Shown piece by piece: positions 5,276-9,006 of a stretch of 9,006 nucleotides of DNA. Below the pieces are notes generated by a model. It did no database searches. It saw nothing but the letters and a program-made list of their open reading frames with translations, and was not told the origin of the DNA. The stretch covers positions 1 to 9,006 of the forward strand of contig DAOUAQ010000120.1 of NCBI GenBank assembly GCA_034433375.1, read 5' to 3'. The number at the start of each line of letters is the position of its first letter. Position 1 is the first letter of the stretch. The DNA comes from DSWT01 sp034433375 (GTDB lineage Bacteria; Chloroflexota; Anaerolineae; B4-G1; SLSP01). A program made the position numbers and the translations under genes.

Positions 5276-6922
5276 CTAGTCCGATGCCTTCAACACGACA
5301 ACGCGCCCGCGCACCTTCCAGTGCTTCATCTTGTGAAGCACCTGACCGGCGTGCTGTTCGGCCACGTCTACAAACGTCTGCTGGGGGTGAATCTCAATCG
5401 CGCCAATCGCCCGGCCGGGGATGCCGGTCTCACCGGCAATCGCGCCGACGATGTCGCGCGGGCGGATGCCGTGCGCCTCACCGACGTTGAGCCATAGCCG
5501 CACCATGCCCGGTTCGCGCTCACCCTTGCGACGCGGCGCGCGGGTAGGACGCGGCTCCGGCCGGTCCTCAAATTTCGCGCGGTGCTGTTGTTGACGCACA
5601 GGGACTTCCTTGATCTCCTCGATGGGACGTTGCTGCTCTTGCGCGCGCGCCAGGCGGATCGCCGCCGCCGCAATGTCCTCCGCAGCGTGACCTGCGGCCA
5701 TCATCTGCGCGACCAGGGTGTATTCATTGGACAGTTCACTTTCCAATTGCCCGCCCATCTTCAACAAGAACTGCGCGTCACGGCGCGCCAGGATGTCAGC
5801 GGCAGTAGGCAACTTCGCGCGGCTGATCGGCTGCATCGTGAAGGCTTCGATCTCTTGCAGGCGGCGACGGTCACGCGGCGTCGCCAGGGTGATCGCCACG
5901 CCTTTCTTGCCGGCCCGCCCGGTACGCCCGATGCGGTGGACGTAGATTTCGGGGTCAAACGGCAGGTCGTAGTTGACGACGTGGGAGACGTCATCAATGT
6001 CCAAACCACGCGCCGCCACGTCCGTCGCCACCAGCACCGCGATTTGTCCACGGCGGAAGCGGTTCATCACCGTTTCGCGCGCCGGCTGGCTAAGATCGCC
6101 ATGCAGGGCTTCGGCCTGGATACCGCGCGCAAAAAGCGCGTCCGCCAACTCTGAAGCGCGCACTTTGGTGCCGGTGAAGACCAAGGCGCTGGTCATAACC
6201 TCTGTCTCTAAAAGCCGGGTGAGTGCCGCTAATTTGTCTTCCTCATTGACGACGTAATAACGCTGCTCCGTCTCGGCGACGGTGAGACGCTTGGGGTTGA
6301 TGGTGATCGCTTCCGGCGTGGACATATAGCGATCGGCCAGCCGCCGGATCGGCTCCGGCAGTGTAGCGGAGAAGAGCGCCGTCTGCCGCGTCGGCGGGGT
6401 CTCGCTCAAGATGGCTTCGATGTCTTCGATGAAGCCCATGCTCAACATCTCGTCAGCTTCGTCCAATACCAGATAGCGCACGCCGCTCAGATCGAGCACG
6501 CCCTTGCGGATCAGATCCAGCATCCGCCCCGGCGTGCCGATGACGATATCTACGCCGCGCTGCAATCGGCCGATCTGGTGTGTATACGATTGTCCGCCAT
6601 AGACGGCCAACACGCGCACGCCGCGATGCCGCCCATACTCGTAAATGGCCTGCGCCACCTGCATCGCCAGTTCGCGGGTCGGGGCTACGACTAACCCCTG
6701 GACGCTCCCACGCGCCCCATCGGTCTCCAGCGCGTGCAACATCGGCAGCGCGAAGGCCGCCGTTTTGCCGGTTCCGGTCTGCGCCTGGCCGAGTACGTCG
6801 CGCCCGTTCATCAACGCCGGAATCGCCTGCGCCTGGATAGGCGTCGGGCTTTCGTAGCCTAATTCATCCACCGCCTGCATCAATGCCGGATGCAGGGAAA
6901 ACGCTTGAAATTCTGTTGTCAT
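5276..6922 (-). CDS. DEAD-box ATP-dependent RNA helicase with DbpA-type RNA-binding domain (CsdA/DeaD-like)
   Basis: A 548-residue helicase with every superfamily-2 DEAD motif: Q motif GYESPTPIQ (Gln30), Walker A AQTGTGKT (47-54), PTRELA (81-86), GG (109-110), TPGR (130-133), DEAD (154-157), SAT (185-187), LVFTGTK (247-253), ATDVAARGLDID (299-310) and HRIGRTGRAG (329-338). A linker rich in Arg, Pro and Gln (about 425-472) leads to a C-terminal domain (about 473-545) of the DbpA/CsdA RRM-like type that binds structured RNA. The layout is that of CsdA/DeaD, which remodels rRNA and mRNA during ribosome assembly and cold growth; the region C-terminal to the helicase core is shorter than in E. coli CsdA. 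The ATG has an AAGGGAG Shine-Dalgarno (6927-6933) 4 nt upstream. It is a single-gene unit, bounded by the EF-G terminator upstream and tandem terminators downstream. Neighbourhood with a translation GTPase fits a ribosome-related role, but they are not one operon. Confidence 0.95.
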   Translation of the reverse strand: MTTEFQAFSLHPALMQAVDELGYESPTPIQAQAIPALMNGRDVLGQAQTGTGKTAAFALPMLHALETDGARGSVQGLVVAPTRELAMQVAQAIYEYGRHRGVRVLAVYGGQSYTHQIGRLQRGVDIVIGTPGRMLDLIRKGVLDLSGVRYLVLDEADEMLSMGFIEDIEAILSETPPTRQTALFSATLPEPIRRLADRYMSTPEAITINPKRLTVAETEQRYYVVNEEDKLAALTRLLETEVMTSALVFTGTKVRASELADALFARGIQAEALHGDLSQPARETVMNRFRRGQIAVLVATDVAARGLDIDDVSHVVNYDLPFDPEIYVHRIGRTGRAGKKGVAITLATPRDRRRLQEIEAFTMQPISRAKLPTAADILARRDAQFLLKMGGQLESELSNEYTLVAQMMAAGHAAEDIAAAAIRLARAQEQQRPIEEIKEVPVRQQQHRAKFEDRPEPRPTRAPRRKGEREPGMVRLWLNVGEAHGIRPRDIVGAIAGETGIPGRAIGAIEIHPQQTFVDVAEQHAGQVLHKMKHWKVRGRVVVLKASD

Positions 6923-7020
6923 AAATCTCCCTTAAAAAATAGTCGAATCGTCCTTAGTCAGATCGTCGCGTGGACTTTTCGCCCCGAAGTTATTCCATCA
7001 GAATATCCCATTTCTTGCAG

Positions 7021-7053
7021 AAAAAACGGGCCTGCCAGTACCGGCAAGGCCCG
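7021..7053 (-). terminator. Intrinsic terminator of the EF-G gene
   Basis: CGGGCC and TGCC on one arm pair with GGCA and GGCCCG on the other (7027-7053), with one bulged base and a loop of about 6 nt. The minus strand then continues into T6 (7021-7026). It lies about 70 nt past the EF-G stop codon and separates that gene from the helicase. Confidence 0.9.
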
Positions 7054-7125
7054 AAAAGACCACGCACGTATCAGGGCGCTTACTGCGCCGAACAGAGATT
7101 ATAGCACGAAAGGGGGAAAGTACAA

Positions 7126-9006
7126 CTACCGCACCGGCACTTTCCCCGCCGCTTGCCGCTCCTTGATGACCGTCGCCGCGATGCCTTCCGGCACGACAGC
7201 GTAGCGTTTGAATTCCAGGGTAAACGTGCCGCGTCCCTGCGTCATGCTGCGCAGGTCGGTGGCGTAGCCGCGCGCTTCGGCCAACGGGACTTCGCCGTCC
7301 ACGTTGCGCAGCAGCCCGCGCACGCGCATCGCGTTGACGACGCCGCGACGACGCCCCAGATCGGCCACAATGGAGCCAACGTATTCCTCCGCCGTGTTGA
7401 TGTCAATGCGCATGATCGGCTCAAGCAAGGCCGGCGCAGCCGCGCGCACCACCTGCCGCGCGCCCATTCCGCCGGCGACCTCGAAGTCCATCGCCGCCGA
7501 GTCTACTTCGTGGTAGCGCCCGCCGAGCAATGTCACTTTGACGCCGGTGACGGAATATCCGGCGATCACGCCTTGCTCCAACGCGCGGCGCACGCCCATT
7601 TCCGTCGGGCGCCAGAAATCGCGCGGCAACTCAGCCGGCGGCGCGGCGTGAACAAACAGGATGCCCTGCTCGTCGGCCTCCTCGCCCTCGGCCAACGGCT
7701 CAATGCCGAGGATAATTTCAGCGTAATGCCCGTGCCCGCCGGACTGCTTTTTGTACGTCGTCGTCACCTCGACGCGCTTGCCCACCGTCTCGCGGTAGGA
7801 GACCTGCGGCGCGCTCATCTGCGGCACAATGCCGAACTCGGTGCGCAACCGGTCCACGGAGACGTCCAGGTGCAGCTCGCCCATCCCGGCCAGCGTCAGC
7901 TCGCCCGTCTCCGCGTCAAAGTTCTGGATTAACGTCGGGTCTTCTTCACATAGACGGCTTACGGCCTCGTGCAACTTCTCGCGTTCTTTGGAGGATGGCG
8001 GCGTCAGCGCGACCGCGATCACGGGCGTGGGGAAGTGAATGCCTTCCAGCACAATCGGGTGCGCCGGATCGCAAAGCGTGTCGCCGGTGACGGCAGACTT
8101 GACGCCGACCAACGCCACCACGTCGCTGGCGGCCATGCTGTCCACCTGCTCGCGGCGATTAGCGTGCATCCGGTAGATGCGCCCCACCCGCTCAGATTGG
8201 CCCGTGCGCGGATTGTAGACCATCTCCCCGGCGTTCATCTGCCCGGAGAAGACGCGCACCCACGTCAGATGCCCAACGTGAGGATCGCTGACGATTTTGA
8301 ACGCCGAGGCGCAAAAGGGCACGTCGAAGGCGTCCTGGCGCTCGATGATTTCGTCTTCTTGGGCGGGATCGTGGCCGAGCACCGGCGGCATGTCTACGGG
8401 GGCCGGCAAATAATCCACAATAGCGTCGAGCAACGGTTGCACCGCGATGCGGTTGCGCGACGCGCCGCACAAGACGGGCACAATCTGACCGGCGACGACG
8501 GCTTTACGCAATGCCGCGCGCAGCGTCTCGATGTCCACGGGCAGGCCCTCAAGACGTTGCTCCAACAGCAGATCGTCCGTTTCGCAGATGGCGTCAAACA
8601 ACGCCTCGCGCGCTTTGGCGACCTGGGTGGCCATCGTCGTCGGCACAGGGAGGGTGTCAGGCTCATCGTTCCCATTGCGCCAGACCAACGCCTGCTCGGT
8701 GAAGAGGTCCACCACGCCGACAAAGTCGCTCTCGATGCCGATAGGCACTTCCAAAGGAACGGCGTTGGGTGTCAATCGCTCGCGGATTTCGCCAAGCGCG
8801 CGCTCGAAGTCGGCGCCGACGCGATCTAGCTTGTTGACGAAGAGCAAGCGCGCCAACTTCTCGCGGTTGGCGTGCAGCCACACGGCCTCGGTCTGCGGCT
8901 CCACCCCGCCGACGCCGCACACGATCATCACCGCGCCGTCAATGACGCGGATTGAGCGCACGACTTCGGCGGTGAAGTCAATGTGGCCCGGCGTGTCAAT
9001 CAGGTT
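7126..9006 (-). CDS. Elongation factor G family translational GTPase, 5' end outside the window
   Basis: The visible 626 residues lack roughly the first 70 (the P-loop and switch I). The first codons give the G3 motif DTPGH (8983-8997) within an open frame that continues past the edge. G4 is NKLD (8824-8835), usually NKMD in canonical EF-G, and G5 reads CGAS. Domains II to V follow: GDTLCDP, AGMGELHLD, the domain IV loop YKKQSGGHGHY, the domain IV tip RYHEVDS with the functionally important His (codon 7510-7512), and domain V EYVGSIVADLGRRRG and GYATDLRSMTQGRG. It would bind GTP and promote ribosomal translocation or recycling. The GGHGHY loop, where classical EF-G usually has GGRGQYG, and the lack of a downstream tuf gene suggest a stand-alone EF-G paralogue (EF-G2-like) rather than the str-operon fusA; this is an inference. 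The TAG stop is followed by a terminator. Confidence 0.93.
   Translation of the reverse strand, partial: NLIDTPGHIDFTAEVVRSIRVIDGAVMIVCGVGGVEPQTEAVWLHANREKLARLLFVNKLDRVGADFERALGEIRERLTPNAVPLEVPIGIESDFVGVVDLFTEQALVWRNGNDEPDTLPVPTTMATQVAKAREALFDAICETDDLLLEQRLEGLPVDIETLRAALRKAVVAGQIVPVLCGASRNRIAVQPLLDAIVDYLPAPVDMPPVLGHDPAQEDEIIERQDAFDVPFCASAFKIVSDPHVGHLTWVRVFSGQMNAGEMVYNPRTGQSERVGRIYRMHANRREQVDSMAASDVVALVGVKSAVTGDTLCDPAHPIVLEGIHFPTPVIAVALTPPSSKEREKLHEAVSRLCEEDPTLIQNFDAETGELTLAGMGELHLDVSVDRLRTEFGIVPQMSAPQVSYRETVGKRVEVTTTYKKQSGGHGHYAEIILGIEPLAEGEEADEQGILFVHAAPPAELPRDFWRPTEMGVRRALEQGVIAGYSVTGVKVTLLGGRYHEVDSAAMDFEVAGGMGARQVVRAAAPALLEPIMRIDINTAEEYVGSIVADLGRRRGVVNAMRVRGLLRNVDGEVPLAEARGYATDLRSMTQGRGTFTLEFKRYAVVPEGIAATVIKERQAAGKVPVR

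Noticed and set aside
5582..6154. Plus-strand open frame opposite the helicase
   Set aside because: It is the complement of DEAD-box coding sequence with no recognisable protein features of its own.
7075..7089. Small GGCGC/GCGCC hairpin after the EF-G stop
   Set aside because: It has only 5 base pairs and no T-tract; the strong terminator at 7021-7053 explains the 3' end.
7153..8829. Two long plus-strand open frames (7153-7932 and 7969-8829) opposite the EF-G gene
   Set aside because: They lie wholly inside a well-supported EF-G gene, have low-complexity Arg/His-rich translations, and show no credible ribosome-binding site or family motif.
8959..8961. In-frame GTG as the EF-G start codon
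   Set aside because: The frame stays open to the window edge and encodes the essential DTPGH G3 motif upstream of this GTG, so the true start lies outside the window.

Overview
This window reads as chromosomal DNA from a bacterium of moderately high GC, most likely a member of the Chloroflexota (Anaerolineae/Caldilinea-like). The clues are the EF-G and DEAD-box proteins, a secreted jelly-roll protein carrying a short 'HLPLV' stretch that I recall from Chloroflexota exported proteins, and the intergenic repeat style. This placement is an inference. All seven supported genes are on the minus strand, so transcription runs from high to low coordinates.

From right to left: (1) 7126-9006, an elongation-factor-G family GTPase cut by the right edge, ending in a clear intrinsic terminator (7021-7053). 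(2) 5276-6922, a DEAD-box RNA helicase with a DbpA/CsdA-type RNA-binding domain, followed by two tandem intrinsic terminators (5236-5272 and 5203-5233). (3) A near-consensus promoter (-35 at 5199-5204, -10 at 5177-5182) whose -35 box overlaps the T-tract of the second terminator. Its leader of about 113 nt holds a long GC-rich hairpin and an overlapping G-quadruplex motif. (4) A tight four-gene operon: pxpA (4263-5057), an unrecognised secreted protein (3401-4252), pxpB (2745-3404) and pxpC (1807-2748). (5) After a 190-nt gap with a candidate promoter, an alpha/beta-hydrolase fused to a cyclic-nucleotide-binding domain (195-1616). (6) A repeat-rich, AT-rich left margin (1-194).

PxpA, PxpB and PxpC together form the prokaryotic ATP-dependent 5-oxoprolinase, which opens 5-oxoproline (pyroglutamate) to glutamate. 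The unusual point is the lower-GC exported protein placed between subunits A and B. It has a strong Shine-Dalgarno overlapping the pxpA stop, and its own stop overlaps the pxpB start (GTGA), so it is wired into the translation of the operon rather than loosely inserted. The fused hydrolase at the downstream end is the other unusual gene. No RNA genes, CRISPR arrays, insertion sequences or prophage genes were seen.
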